DNA from: Lepidurus packardi
Lineage: Eukaryota; Arthropoda; Branchiopoda; Notostraca; Triopsidae
Direction of reading: 5' to 3'
NCBI GenBank assembly: GCA_023053545.1
Contig: JAKZAN010000120.1
Span: 1-64,000, forward strand
DNA: 64,000 bases
How positions within the stretch are numbered: the stretch's first letter is position 1; the number at the start of each line of letters is the position of its first letter. Below, one piece after another: positions 36,160 through 48,808 of this stretch. The position numbers and the translations under genes are program-made. The notes under the pieces are model-generated. The model ran no database searches. It saw only the letters and a program-made list of their open reading frames with translations, and was not told the origin of the DNA.

Positions 36160-36828
36160 GCTGGAGAATATGATGAAGTATTGTTAAGGGGTGGAAAACG
36201 GGGTGGTTAGGGAGTGTGTGGTTTAAAGAATTTATCGATAAAAAGAATTTTTATTGGCAAAAGGTTGTCGATCGTGGTGCCACAATGATAGTTAAAATTA
36301 CTGGGGGCTTTTATAGATCTGACTTAATTTTCGGATCGCTATCAATGTCACACGAGTCACCACTGGCCATGGTCACAAGTGAAAGACAATAGCCACACTA
36401 TCTACAGATATGGTTTCTACGATGATTTCCCGTTTCTTTTGGCCTATTGACCTATTTTAAAGTACTGATTTCATATTTTGGCCCTTCTCTGTTAAATAAT
36501 GCCGTGACGCTGAGTCTACTGATTGGCTGCCTTCAGAAAACATACACATTTTTGTATTAATTATGACCCAGCATTAAACTATCATCGATTGTGAGCTAGC
36601 AAATTGCACATTTAGCCACACCACATTTCAGACTAGTCTGCAGCCTATGTTATAAATCATCTAAAAATAACATCGCTCCATCTCCCTCTTTCTTTAAAAT
36701 ACGCATGCTCTATACAATATTCAATAGACACACCTCCCTCCACTTCTCATATCTAATCCCTCAAAATAAACTACGATCACAATACAATATATATATATAT
36801 TAATACAATTAAGCACACTCCCCCCACA
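36160..36828. other. Intergenic divergent region, about 670 nt
   Basis: AT-rich spacer between two divergently transcribed genes, with an alternating AT run (about 36786-36802) 30-40 nt upstream of the PAS-like gene start that may act as a TATA-type element. No coding frame or RNA gene is convincing. Confidence 0.55.
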
Positions 36829-37662
36829 ATGGAACCCAATCCTACCACCCCCACCTCAGGGTTCTTCACTAACTTCCCTGATTTCATACATGTCTCCCCC
36901 TGCAGTTCTGATTCTTCCCCCTAATCCAAAACTAGGAACCACACAAAATAAATCACCCATACTACCACTCTATCACCTTCCCCTCTCACTAAAAAATAAA
37001 ATCCTCAGGAAAACAATCATACTGACCAGCCTGAGCAGAGCTAGTTGGCAGGCGTCGACATGCCCCTCTACCTAGAGAAGTCTAGTCGGTCAAAGACCTA
37101 TGGAGTAGCCATCATCGACTCCGAGGGCCAGTTCCTATACTGCAACAAACCTGCGATGGAACATTTCTAGGCCAGCCTCAATAATCTTCACAAAAAGACA
37201 CTCTTTGATCTCATGGTCGAAGAATCAAAGGAGAAAGCTCTTAGTCTGGTTAAGCACGGTAGCGATGATGCAGTCTTCAAGTGCACTGTCTACAGCAAGA
37301 ATACCAAGAGGAAGTACAATAGAGTAGCTAGTCCCAACAATGGAGAACCCTCTGAGGCGCTATACTTCCGCTACTTGAAGTCTCTCAGCATCCGGATCAG
37401 ATCGACCTGCTTAGATCTCAAGAGTTTCAGAAATCTAGATGGCTTTTGGAACAGGGGATTGGAATTAGGGGGTCCCGTCGACTGCTTCCTTCTGGACACA
37501 AGACCCGCTCTAAAACCACAGCATCTGAACCTGGATCTACTGGGGCAGGACGAACAGATCAAGAAATTCCAGTTGCAGGCAGAAAAGAAGAAAGAGTAGA
37601 ACAAAGAGAACGGGGTTTTAGAGTCATAGGATGTGTACTAGGAAAGCGACTTCCTAGGTTGA
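36829..37662 (+). CDS. PAS-like domain protein (277 aa)
   Basis: Single exon from ATG 36829 to TGA 37660-37662. After a Thr/Pro/Asn-rich N-terminus of about 80 residues there is a PAS-like block, YGVAIIDSEGQFLYCNKPAM, then EHFEASLNNLHKKTLFDLM and CTVYSKNTKRKYNRVA. The second half (RYLKSLSIRIRSTCLDLKSF, GPVDCFLLDTRPALKP) is compatible with the rest of a PAS fold. The C-terminus is charged (IKKFQLQAEKKKEENKENG). PAS domains sense small molecules or mediate dimerisation; ciliates carry many PAS proteins, often in cAMP/K+-channel systems, but no second domain is present here. Confidence 0.7.
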
Positions 37663-37905
37663 GAAGCAAGTGAGCTATATAGCATGTAGACCTATAAATG
37701 ATATATGAGTGCGATTCCGGGGAATGCAAGCGTGATGATGTATATTTGATTGCATATCCGATATTTTATATGCTACGATTTAGTCAATAACGAATAGCCA
37801 AATTTAGTTTGCATCATTAGCCTGTCCATTCTATAGAATGTGTGTGTGTTACTTGGGAAAATATACATGCATAAATATAAAATATATAAGAAAATGGTGT
37901 GCCCT

Positions 37906-39564
37906 TCAGAACTTCTTGAAGCTGCGCATGCTGAACAGTCGGCCGCGCGTGTCATTGAAGAGTTTCTACAGGTCTTACTTGTCCCGCACTACTGCTTCTT
38001 TCAATACTCGTTCAGGCGAGTCTGACTGGTAGAAGTTTATCCGGTTGCCTGTTTGCAGAGGCACTGAGTCCGGATAGGTGTTGCTATGGGTATGCTGCAG
38101 AGGTTACTCATGTGAGATAGACTCATGCTTCGGCATCAAACAGTAGAAGTCTGCTGAGGTTCTATACTGGTCCAGTTCCTGTTTTGTCTTGCTCAGCTTT
38201 TTCTAGACATCCAGGTAATAGTTTTGGGACTTCTGTTGCTGGAGAGTGTGCATGGCCAAGTCTTAGAATCGCGTGTCGAGTTGTTGGGAGATCTGGGATA
38301 GGCTGAAACAGTGATCTGTGAGCTGTCGACGCAGTTGCTAGACTTTCTTGCGCATCTATAAGAGCAGGCCTTCGCTCTTGGAGCTCAGTTGCCTCTTATA
38401 GCTCACCTCCAGTTCCTCGAGATCTGCCTCGATTTCAATCCGGATCTCTTCTCCGCGTATTTGTTCATGCTGGAAATTGTACAACTAGGTCATTTTCTCG
38501 TTGATTTCCTTCAGATTCGTCGATCGTATCAGCCTATCATCAACAATACGAAACTCAGGATTATATGTGGAACGTACCTTTAAATGAACTTCTCAAGCAT
38601 GCATCTCACGTGTGCTAGGATATCCAATGTCAACGTTTGCTCTAGACTGTCAGGTGATGTATCTGTTCGGCTCGAGGATGCACACGAGTAGACTGATTCG
38701 TTGTGGCCATTATTGGTAGCCTTAGACCGTTGCTGCCCCAAATGCTCGATCCTGGCAAGTAGCTCTTGGTTTTCCTGCCTGAGGAGGGTGAGTTCAGCAC
38801 CCAACTCTGCTTTTTTACGATAAAGATCTTCGTTTTCTTCTTCAAGCTCCTTGTTGTGTTGCGAAAGTTCCTTTACCAGTTTGTTCTGCTCGCGTCTACC
38901 ATCTACGGCCGACTCCTTTAACTATACCATGGTATCGGCTGCCTTTGAGATAGCATCATTGGCAGACTCGATTATCTTAAGCACATTGAAACTGCTACTA
39001 TACTCCTTCATCCTATGAGTTCCGCTGAGCTTGACTTCTAAGGCTTCGGTACTTCTCATCAGCTTTTAGGCTTATTTTTCTAACTAATGAGAGACTGACG
39101 CATTAAACTGAGTATTGGTGCGTGTAGTCGGGTTGCGGGCAGAGTAGTCCCCATGTTGTTCTTTGCGAGTCAACAGATTATTGTTATTCTCCTCTTCAAA
39201 CTTCTTTCTGGCTGCTTCCGCGTGCTGTTTTTGCTGGAGAGCAGAGGTCACTTAGAGCCTCAGGGAGTTATTCTAGTTGGTGAGTTTGGCTATGGTTTAT
39301 TGGTAGCGCAGGGTCTGTGTCTTGAGGTCGTGATACATGAGATCGACAGCATCGATCTTGAGGAGTAGTTATTTATTTTTTTATCGGGTGGCTGTGAGTT
39401 CAAATTTCAATTTCCTGCGATGTGTGTGCAATTCGAGAGTGGATGATGATTGGTGCGGGTGGTGTTTACTTGTTGTCTCTGAGGAGCAGTTCGGTGTCGT
39501 CGGGAGTGACGAGAGGGTAGTCTACAAGGAGATTGCTAAGTTTAGCAGCAGCAGCAGTTGTCAT
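37906..39564 (-). CDS. Long coiled-coil protein (519 aa)
   Basis: Start ATG 39564 (MTTAAAAKLSNLLVDYPLVT). Introns 39415-39469 and 38534-38577 keep frame to TGA 37906-37908. Nearly the whole protein is heptad-rich: DAVDLMYHDLKTQTLRYQE, ELSQHNKELEEENEDLYRKK, ELTLLRQENQELLARIEHLG, EQIRGEEIRIEIEADLEELE, KVEQLRRQLTDHCFSLSQIS. It ends VRDKEDLEKLFNDTRGRLFS then MRSFKKF. No head or motor domain. Probably a structural component of basal bodies, cortex or stalk; that is an inference from architecture. Confidence 0.8.
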
Positions 39565-39783
39565 GGAGTCTATATTTTGAATCCCAGCTCTACTTATTTT
39601 TTAATATTCTTATCGGCTAATCCTTTTTAACAAATATGTGATTGCTATTCAAAAATGAGGGTATGCATACTAGATACAATCTTGAACAAATGCAAAAAAT
39701 TAAATTACAACTTATATACATATGTTTATAGAGGGAGCGAGGAAGAGGGATTGGGATTCATCGAACAGAGCCAAGTTTCTCTT

Positions 39784-41511
39784 TCAATTCTACACGTATC
39801 TTATCACTTTGCTGGCCTTCTTTGGTGATTCGAATGACACCTAGATCCTCCGCTTTCCTGAGCCTTTTGACTCGCTGCCATGAATAAAGGCATCCTTGAG
39901 GTTGCCCAGAGATAGTTTCTTGAGTCGAGTCTGGATTGCCTACAAACTTCCAATATCCTTCTCGTCTGTGGTCTTCTTCTTCATTTCCTATAGGTTTTTG
40001 TGACGATTATTGAGTTCTTGAAGGATTTCATCGGCATTCTCAGAACTCCTAGATTAGACACTTATGTTGGACAGTGACCTTCTCCTGCTCACCTTCCGCA
40101 CGAACCTCCTCTTCTCGTAAGGATTCTGTTCTACGGCCACATCGATTTCCTGCAGGATCACTGGCCTACACTCTTCCTCTTCCAACTCCACTCTGATTTC
40201 CACCAGTTTCTTGAGACTTAAGGTATGAGCTCGAGGACATTCATTTAGGTTTTTGTTGTCCACTATCCTTGACCCTTGGATTGAAAATTATCCGGTCCTT
40301 GAAACCTTCGAATTATGAACTGACGAGGCTGGGGACAGAAACTTGGACTCTTTTTCTGGGAAGAGCATGAAGTGGCCTTTAGAATGCGGCATGTTGACCG
40401 TACTTTCTTCAAGTTCTGAAGAAAGCAGCTTAATAGGAGTGGTCTCCTCAGTCTCGGACCTTTGCGACTTTTTTGCCGTTTCAGGCATATTAGTATCGCC
40501 AAAGGATGTATATTGGCCCCAAGAGCCCTCTAGCTTTTATATCTGTAATTTACTCTATAGCACCTGCTATTTTTCCCGTTTCAATTCACCCCGAAGGCCT
40601 TCGACTTCCTCCTTTAGCCTGGTAATCTCCTACTCGTACTTCTTGGATTAGTTCTTCAGCTAGTTGATCAAATGCGATTTCTATACCAGTTCCTTCAGGG
40701 AAACGGACTGGGCAGCTTATGGATCGCTAATGGTTTATGCGAGCATCGTAAAGGAACAAGGTTGGCGGCTGTCCATATTTTTTGTCAGGTACTTACACTG
40801 CTCGATGATGTTCACAGACTTTATGCCTGTATATGGTTATAGTTTCCGACAGGCCCGACCTAGGTCTCTTTTTAGGTCTTTAACTTCAATATCCAACCTA
40901 TTTTTCTAAACCTATGAAGTCTTGAGCTTGGCACTCTCAGAATCCACCATATCTAGTATTTCATCAAAGTTATGAACGATGTATTCTGGCGTTGTAAGAG
41001 GAGATATCAGACCCTGAGTACAAGGATGTACGATGCTTTAACACTCATTAAGAGTATTTTCGTACTTCTGTGTTCGGGCCACGATCAACAGGAACTACCT
41101 TTTCAAGGTGGCGAGACGGTCTTGGAGGAGGTTGTAGTTGGCATGGGTGGGATTCCTTCGTAAAGTACTCCTATGCATTTCACATTTCTGCAAACATGTG
41201 GTTATTTTCCTGACTAGTTCTTGAGGGTCAAGAGAGGACTGTTCAGAGGGTTGGAGGTCTGAAGAGGGATATGTTTTTGAAGGGAGGGACTTGAAAGTTA
41301 GATCAGGCTGGATAGTGAGAGTAAAAACCGGAGAAAATGATTTCTGGGAAGAGGATCGAGTGCAAAGGGATGTTTTAAGATTCTGGTGCACGTTTTAGAG
41401 GAGACCGTATTTGCGACTAAGCTAGTCATGAGCTAATCTGAGTTATTGGAGTTCCTTTTTGTACTTATCAGCGAGCTGTTTGTGGTCAGCTTTGAAGGGC
41501 ATGTGGATCAT
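39784..41511 (-). CDS. Coiled-coil protein (about 575 aa)
   Basis: One uninterrupted frame from ATG 41511 (MIHMPFKADHKQLADKYKKE) to TGA 39784-39786, very dense in TAA/TAG Glu codons. Heptad segments include LEQLRLAHDELSRKYGLLEN, SESAKLKTSEVEKNRLDIEV and KYEEEITRLKEEVEGLRGEL. The C-terminus is basic (KRRFVRKVSRRRSLSNISV) and then helical (EILQELNNRHKNLEEMKKKT). A TTCTGCACAG acceptor lies just before the ATG, so a short upstream exon may exist. It sits head-to-tail with the previous coiled-coil gene (220 nt apart) but shares no clear sequence with it. Function unknown. Confidence 0.78.
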
Positions 41512-41837
41512 GGAGGCGAGACGAACCTGTGCAGAAAAAGTGGACAAAACAGCTGTTGTTTTTGGATATAAAATCTTTCAGACCTTGGGAGAGTTAAAAA
41601 TTATTAGTGAACCATCCCTAGCTATGTCTTTAAAATCGGATATGTAACATGAGACGAATTATAAATGGGAGCCCGGATTCGAAACTGTCATATCCTTCTA
41701 TTAAGATAGTCTGAAGAAGAGTCGCACTCGAACAGATCTACAGTCTGTAAAACATAAAATACAGCCTTATGGGGATAGTCAACAAAAAATAAATAACCAC
41801 AATCTACTAGATAAATATTTATTGGGGGTTGTTTTTC
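41512..41837. other. Intergenic region, about 325 nt
   Basis: Contains the likely promoter of the coiled-coil gene and the 3' flank of the Dim1 gene. A tRNA-Tyr-like anticodon hairpin occurs on the minus strand near 41730-41745 but without D- or T-arms (see rejected). Otherwise nothing was seen. Confidence 0.5.
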
Positions 41838-43240
<1,403 letters not shown>

Positions 43241-44022
43241 TCAGGGCGTACTCTGGTCGCTTCTGTCTTAGATACTCCGCGCAGGACTCTCTTCTTACTT
43301 GCTTATTACTGCAGCCTTTGCCCTCTGGTCGAAAGTTGGCTTACTGGCTTCTTCGTTGTACTTCTTTTTGATCTGGTTCACGCTTTTCTTTGTTAAATGG
43401 GTCCCAATCATCGTGAAGTCTGTCCCGTAGATTCCTAAGTACTACACAAGCATAAGCAGGCTATTATTGCATCGAGTGTACCTTATAGAAATCCCTGGTC
43501 TCTTATTCAGTCCAGACCTTTGAACGGTTACTAGTTGAACTCTGGAAACTGTGAGTAGAATTCGCCACACTACTCGTCTCACTGTTGTCTCTGCTGGGTT
43601 TTTTCGAAGACTTCCTGGTCTATAAGCTATCAATAAAAAACATGAAAAGAGTGGGATCGTGTTTGCTGGAGTGTGATACGTTACTTTTTTGTAGAGATCC
43701 TCGACGATGTTGGCGATGGTCTGGGGTTACTAATTGAGGTGAGCTGGGTACATGGGTGAGAGTTGATTGTGGAGTCATAGGGTATTTTTTTAATTTTATG
43801 CATATGAGCACATGTAGAGTGGGGGGCCCAGAGTCCATTTTTTGTTTGGGATGCCTCCATTTTTTTAATCCCAGTAATTCTTTTACAGGCTTTGTCTTCG
43901 GGGCTGCTTTCCAAAATTAAATCTACTGGTTTCCTAATTAGTATACACCCATCGATACATGTTTTTAAATAGTCAGCCATTCCTCCACATCCCTCGGATC
44001 CATTTTTGCTGAATTGCTCCAT
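43241..44022 (-). CDS. BDP1/TFC5-like SANT-domain protein, TFIIIB subunit candidate (223 aa)
   Basis: Introns 43615-43684 and 43442-43481 keep frame from ATG 44022 to TGA 43241-43243. The assembled SANT/Myb domain reads KVWTEEETRDFYKYLGIYGT then DFTMIGTHLTKKSVNQIKKK. The G-T-D-F-T/S-M-I-G core with a basic last helix is characteristic of the extended SANT of BDP1 (TFIIIB B''), which with TBP and BRF1 recruits RNA polymerase III. The N-terminal half (MEQFSKNGSEGCGGMADYLK) is not recognisable. At 223 aa it is far shorter than animal BDP1 but keeps the minimal core. One TAA is the first Glu of the conserved EE pair in WTEEE. Confidence 0.82.
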
Positions 44023-44056
44023 AAATACAGTTAATAGTCATATAGAGGGGGTGTTA

Positions 44057-45577
44057 TCAGTCTGACTCATCCTCGAACCGGTTGAACAGTTTGTGCTTTT
44101 TGGCGTTGTTCACACTCACTTGTGGGGGAGTCCTTGGCACTATCACCACGCCCGAGTCCGACTCATTCTCGTCCTATACGATCACGCATGACGCTTTTCT
44201 TTTCCCTTCTGCTGACGCTGGTGAAGAGTGGTTCGCTACTATGTGTCCGTTGCTGGCTTCTACTGCAACTTCGTTCTTGGGGGTGGGTGTCGACTTTCGT
44301 ATTTATTTGGTAATGACGATATTCTCTTTTTGGACTAAGTCAACCTTTGGTGGTTTGCTTGACGTTTCAGAATCGTTGCTTTTCTGAATCTTAATCTTTA
44401 GACTGCTATCTTACTCTGTAGGAAGTATGTGCAAGGGGATATTTCTTGCTTTCTAATCGAGCTTGCTGAAAATTGAATGCTTATGGTGGTGGTGTTAAGA
44501 GTAAAGTCTGCTTTGATAGTTGGCAGAAGGTATAATAGTAGGTAGACCTCCTACGGATACTTGGTCCTTATCTGATAAGCTGCCTTTGCGGGAGTCATTT
44601 TGAGGATATTGTTTATTGGACGTTGTTTCACTCAGGGTATCTTCAGCCTTCTTGGGATAGGTCGTATTGAGAGGCTTCTGGGTTGGGGTCTGTGGCTTTT
44701 GGGTTGGGGTCAGAGGCATTATTTGTGGTGTGAGAGGTCTATCATGGGAGCTTGGTGCTTTTAAAGTATTGGGGTCGTCTAGAGGCTTGGTCGTAGGGGT
44801 CGAGATTCTTGGAACTATTCTATCGGGAGAGGAAATCCTTTAATGAAACTCGGGTATTCTATTTTGCAAGAAATTATGTTATGGTTCTGAGGGCTTTAGG
44901 AGGGGGCTGTCAACTCGTGATTTTGGTCTAATTTCTTCCTTCTTCTGCACTATTGGCTATAGGTGGCTATTTCTGTCACTCTCCAACTACCCGTCTTTTC
45001 GTTTCTTCCTTTTGTCCCTTTTCTTTTTGCTCTACTGGTCTGAAGAAGTCATACTGGTTATCATAGCCTGGTGAATTGTTGTTGTGTCAGTTCCTCTTGT
45101 AATTGGCTGTTCTTGTCTTAAGGGTATTGCTGCTTGCACTGCTTTTGGTTTCTTCCGACTTTTATTTTACCTAGTTTGCGGACTGACTTCTACACTCTCT
45201 GCGTAGGCAGCACGCTCCTCACTCTTCATCTGTATCTTCTGCTGTTTCTTATCTTTCTTGGGTCTTGGTCTCACGACCTCCTCCACATCGCATTCTACTT
45301 CATCCATGTCCTGGAGTAAATCAGCAACTAGGTCATTCCTACCCAGATGGAAAGATCGGACACGCAGGTTATAGACTCTGATTGGGTGCAGATTCTAGTT
45401 GTAGTAGCGGTGGGTTGGGTCCGAGACAAACTCATTATATGTATGCAGAATGACATTGCTGAGCTGTTCAATTGTGCTCGTGAAGTGAACAGAACAGATA
45501 AATCGTTTGGTAGAAGAGGTGACGATGCGGAGTCTGATTTTTTTATTGGAGAAGTGGTACTCCATGCTGTCCTCCAT
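44057..45577 (-). CDS. Disordered nuclear-type protein with coilin/ubiquitin-like N-terminus (506 aa)
   Basis: One exon from ATG 45577 to TGA 44057-44059. The first 100 residues look like a beta-grasp fold (KKIRLRIVTSSTKRFICSVH, IEQLSNVILHTYNEFV, FHLGRNDLVADLLQDMDEV), reminiscent of the self-association domain of coilin. The rest is basic and Pro/Ser/Thr-rich, with RPRPKKDKKQQK, KKKRDKRKKRKDG, a repeat of the type LTPTQKPQTPTQKP and a conserved-looking end (KKHKLFNRFEDESD). Coilin organises Cajal bodies; the match is structural-pattern level only and I cannot exclude another ubiquitin-like protein. Confidence 0.7.
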
Positions 45578-45748
45578 GGCTGGCGGATATGCGCTGAGGC
45601 TAATCTTAGAGAATAAATAATTGTGGGAATATAGTGTGTATGATATGGAGTCAACCAACTTAACTACTTTAATTTTTATCTGTAAAGGGTGTACACTGTT
45701 GAAATGACAACGATAAAAGTCGATTTGGTGGGTCCAACATATTTATTA

Positions 45749-47336
45749 TCAGATACTACTGCGAATTCTGTCTAAGTGTTTTTTGATGAGTTCCTGCATG
45801 ACTTTGGGTTTGCCCATGACTCTGTACAGCTGTAAGGTTTTGTCGAGAGAAGATGAGTCTTTATCGATTAGTTGTTTCACGAAATTAGGAAAGGGTTTAT
45901 GCTCTTCCGCCAGGTATTGACCAAGGTTCAGGCCAAAGATCAAGGCAATCATCACATCAAACCTACATGTGAAAACCTTACTGCAAAGGATCAAGTGTTC
46001 ATTCTGGTTGAACGAGCGCGGGAAATACTATTTCATCTGGAAGAATAACTCGTCTTGGGCCTTGGGATCGACCTGGATCTCGTGGAAGATGCTCGAGATG
46101 TTTATAATTTTGTCGACAGGCACGTGCTCCTCCTTATTCTTCTGCAAACAGGCTTTGAAGACTTCTCCTATTATCTACCCAGTTAAGATACTATCACATC
46201 ATGATTTTACTTTAGTAATGCCAACACCCTTCTTCTTGGCATGATCCTTGACCTTCTGCAGAAAGGTATCGACTTGCTTTTTGAGTTCCTTGTAGTCCTG
46301 GGGGTGTCGATTCACTAACAATAAATCTTTAAAGAAATGGTTTACAGAACTTAGCTGCAGCTTAAACGATTTAGGGCGTCAAAAAAGTGCTAATGGCTGT
46401 TGGGTTTTATGTTGCTTTCGAACTTGGTTCCTACTTCTTCATAGCTGGTTCACTTGTTTTGGGCTCGTTGACTACTTTTGTTTTTGGTTGGTTTGCATTT
46501 TGGGTAGGTTTTTGACTTGTAGGTTCTGTGACTTTAGGAGGTTACTTCTTAGCTTCTGGCTTAGAAGATTTGAAATCCGTTTCAGGATTGGGAGTCGACT
46601 GGGTCCAAGTGATATCAGGGTTTAGAGGTTCAAATCCAGTAGATGTCGAATAATTGGCTTGTCCATTTGATTTTGGGGCATCAGGTATGGTTTTTGGTTT
46701 ATTGAGTGTGATACTGACTAAGTCAAGGTCCTGTAGGTCTTTGGGCATCATTTTGATATGGTTGTAAACTTCGATTACTACATACACGTTGAGTGCTGCG
46801 TAATGCATCTGGGTCAAGGCCAAGGGGACTTGCCACCAGTCTGACTTCTTCTCCTTTGAACACATATTCTTCCTCAACTTCTTCTGACACATTTCCCCAA
46901 GACTACGCTTAAATTACCAAACTTCAAAAGCATTCTAAGGCAATGCCTTTTTATTAAGACTGTCGTTGAGAAGCTTCATTTTCTATTCAAGATTATTTCC
47001 CAATATCATCAGACCTGGAGTGCTGAAGAGTTTACTCAGACATGCCGCAAAGGTTTCGCGATTGGAAGTGGCGTTCATAGCCATGTGGAAAAAGAATATG
47101 GCATTGGGGGTAGAGATCTGGACTAAAGCTACGTTACCCTTCTTATTACTAGAGGTCTGGAGATCGAATGCGAATAGCTTATCGGCCCTGCATCTCTGTT
47201 CCATCTGAATGATCGTTTTGTTGGTGGTGATTAGAGTGATAGAGTCGAGCCCGAACTTGAAGTCAGTTAGCTGGATTGTGTTGCCCTGAACGGGCCCAAA
47301 GTAGTCTCTTGTGGCTTTTGGTGGATCAGGCTACAT
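45749..47336 (-). CDS. Degenerate 3'-5' exonuclease (DEDD) domain protein with C-terminal helical region (501 aa)
   Basis: Start ATG 47336 (the second codon is TAG). Introns 46298-46319 and 46168-46227 keep frame to TGA 45749-45751. The N-terminal 200 residues follow the DnaQ-like exonuclease pattern: RADKLFAFDLQTSSNKKGNV with ALVQISTPNAIFF, MILGNNLEEKMKLL and WWQVPLALTQMHYAALNVYV. The fold motifs are present, but three of the four expected acidic residues are replaced (FDLQ for D-x-E, EKMK where D is usual, YAALN for YAA-D). A disordered Lys/Pro/Thr-rich linker follows, then a helical domain (FCKPFLERFIDYKELKKQ, EVFKACLQKNKEEHV, LYRVMGKPKVMQELIKKHL). The layout recalls MUT-7/EXD-type proteins; the enzyme is probably inactive. 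Confidence 0.8.
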
Positions 47337-47477
47337 AGGTTTGATGACAATATGTTTGCAGAGCAGTATACCTCAATCTTTTGTGTATAGTATTAATAAT
47401 GTTTCTACCTAGGGTGTTTTTAGGTTTCTCAGCCGAGAAGAAAAATAAGTATCAAGAGGTGATAAAAAGAATGGTAA

Positions 47478-48048
47478 TCAAATCAATCTGAGCCTCAAGT
47501 CTTCGACCGTCCGCAGATGGACCTGTTCTCTTGCCTTGCTCTGTTCTAGTTGCAGAACAACTTCTTTACGTCTCGCATTCAAGTCCTCGAGCAGTCTCTT
47601 TTCTGAGTCATAAGCGAGCTGGCTTCTGTCTCTTAGCCTTAGCAAATCGTTGTCCAGTCTGTTGCATTCGCTCTCAGAAGTTATCAGCTCTTTCTCGCAC
47701 TTCTGAAGTCTTGCCTTTTCGATTGCAAGATCTTCCAAAGCAGCTTTGCGTCGATCTTCAGCAGCTCTTCTCTTCAGATCCAAATGCTCAGCAGCTACTT
47801 CTTTCTCAGCCTACAGACGGCGTTCGTATTCTTGGCGAGAGAGCTCAATTTCTCGGTCTATGGCCTGCCTGCGAGAGCGCTGGAGTTCGTCCATTTCGGC
47901 ATTGAGTTTTTGACGATGAAGATCTTGCTGATAGCGGTCAATGGCGAGTTCACGATCGAGTCTGCGGCTGGCTTCGAGGGCACTGTGGTGTTAAAATACA
48001 AATATTTGTCAAGCTGAATGGTTGTTACACTGCGGAGTAGAAGGACAT
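47478..48048 (-). CDS. Short Arg/Glu-rich coiled-coil protein (174 aa)
   Basis: Start ATG 48048 (MSFYSA). The intron 47983-48028 leads to a continuous helix: ASRRLDRELAIDRYQQDLHR, RQAIDREIELSRQEYERRLE, EKARLQKCEKELITSESECN, EKRLLEDLNARRKEVVLQLE, to TGA 47478-47480. The high Arg/Glu/Leu content resembles ciliary trichohyalin-type or striated-rootlet components. No specific family. Confidence 0.78.
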
Positions 48049-48355
48049 GGTTTATGGGTAGTGAGTTTTTGTAGGAGGGTAGCTTTAATTTATGGAGAGC
48101 GGAGGGATATATAATTTTTATTGAGAGTATGGCGTTGGCAGTGTTCTTATTGAGGGTGAGGGCAGTGCTGTGCCGTGGATGTGTATAAATAATATAATAT
48201 AATATTAAATTTTTGTTGGCAAACCCACCCTCCGGTTCAGATTTCCTTTTTTAAAAAGTCACTCAAAATTTTGTCTACCCTTTATAATCTTAAACTTCCC
48301 CAAACCCCCATCTCTCAATACCTCCTCTTGAAACTCCAATCTTCGAAAGAATCAC
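48049..48355. other. Intergenic divergent region, about 300 nt
   Basis: AT-rich spacer (for example 48190-48212) between the coiled-coil gene and the PP1-docking miniprotein; presumed shared promoter. Nothing else seen. Confidence 0.5.
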
Positions 48356-48808
48356 ATGAAAACTCCCATCTACCATCTTGAACCATCTTCTACTGCTGAA
48401 CACACCCCAGAATACCCTTCGCCTACCAATATGCGCACCACTCGCTCAGTAGCCAAGAAGATCAGCACTCTCCACGGCTCCCTCTTTAGATCCCGCCAGT
48501 CTACCTACCCCCGTGCCTCCTCGGCACCGGTACGCAGAAGCACGCGCACACGTAGCAACCCGCTGCTCAAACACATAGATCCTTTGGAGCTCAAAGGTAT
48601 CTTGAAGCAGACGAGGAGACTGGGGCCTAATAAGAAGATGAATGGAAAGAGGCGAGTGTCGTTCGGAAAGAATCTAATAAAATGTACCGTTTCACTGCAG
48701 CTTATATGGAAACCTGTGGGTTTGTTTGCAGATTTTAGGAAGAGCGAGAAACCATCGGTGATAGCAATGTACGAAGTAGTCTAGGAGTCGATCGACGAGT
48801 CTGCCTGA
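48356..48808 (+). CDS. Small PP1-docking protein with GILK and RVSF motifs, KNL1-like (134 aa)
   Basis: The intron 48684-48731 is inferred because it joins RRVSFGKNLIK to YFRKSEKPSVIAMYEVVEES. The protein is basic (KKISTLHGSLFRSRQSTYPR, RRSTRTRSNPLLKHID) and then carries KGILKQTRRLGPNKKMNGKR immediately followed by RVSFGKNLIKYF. [GS]ILK (SILK) and RVxF are the two classical short docking motifs for protein phosphatase 1. Their close tandem arrangement plus RRVSF-x3-I-K-x-F matches the N-terminal PP1 module of the kinetochore scaffold KNL1/Spc105 (also Repo-Man/Ki-67 RVSFG). No MELT repeats or RWD domain are present in 134 aa. The rest of the tail is acidic. Confidence 0.8.

Noticed and set aside
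41669-41745. tRNA-Tyr-like fragment on the minus strand (CAGACTGTAGATCTG hairpin and a TTCGAATCC motif)
   Set aside because: The anticodon hairpin is perfect, but no D-arm, no pairing acceptor ends and a T-stem that does not pair; probably chance or a decayed relic.
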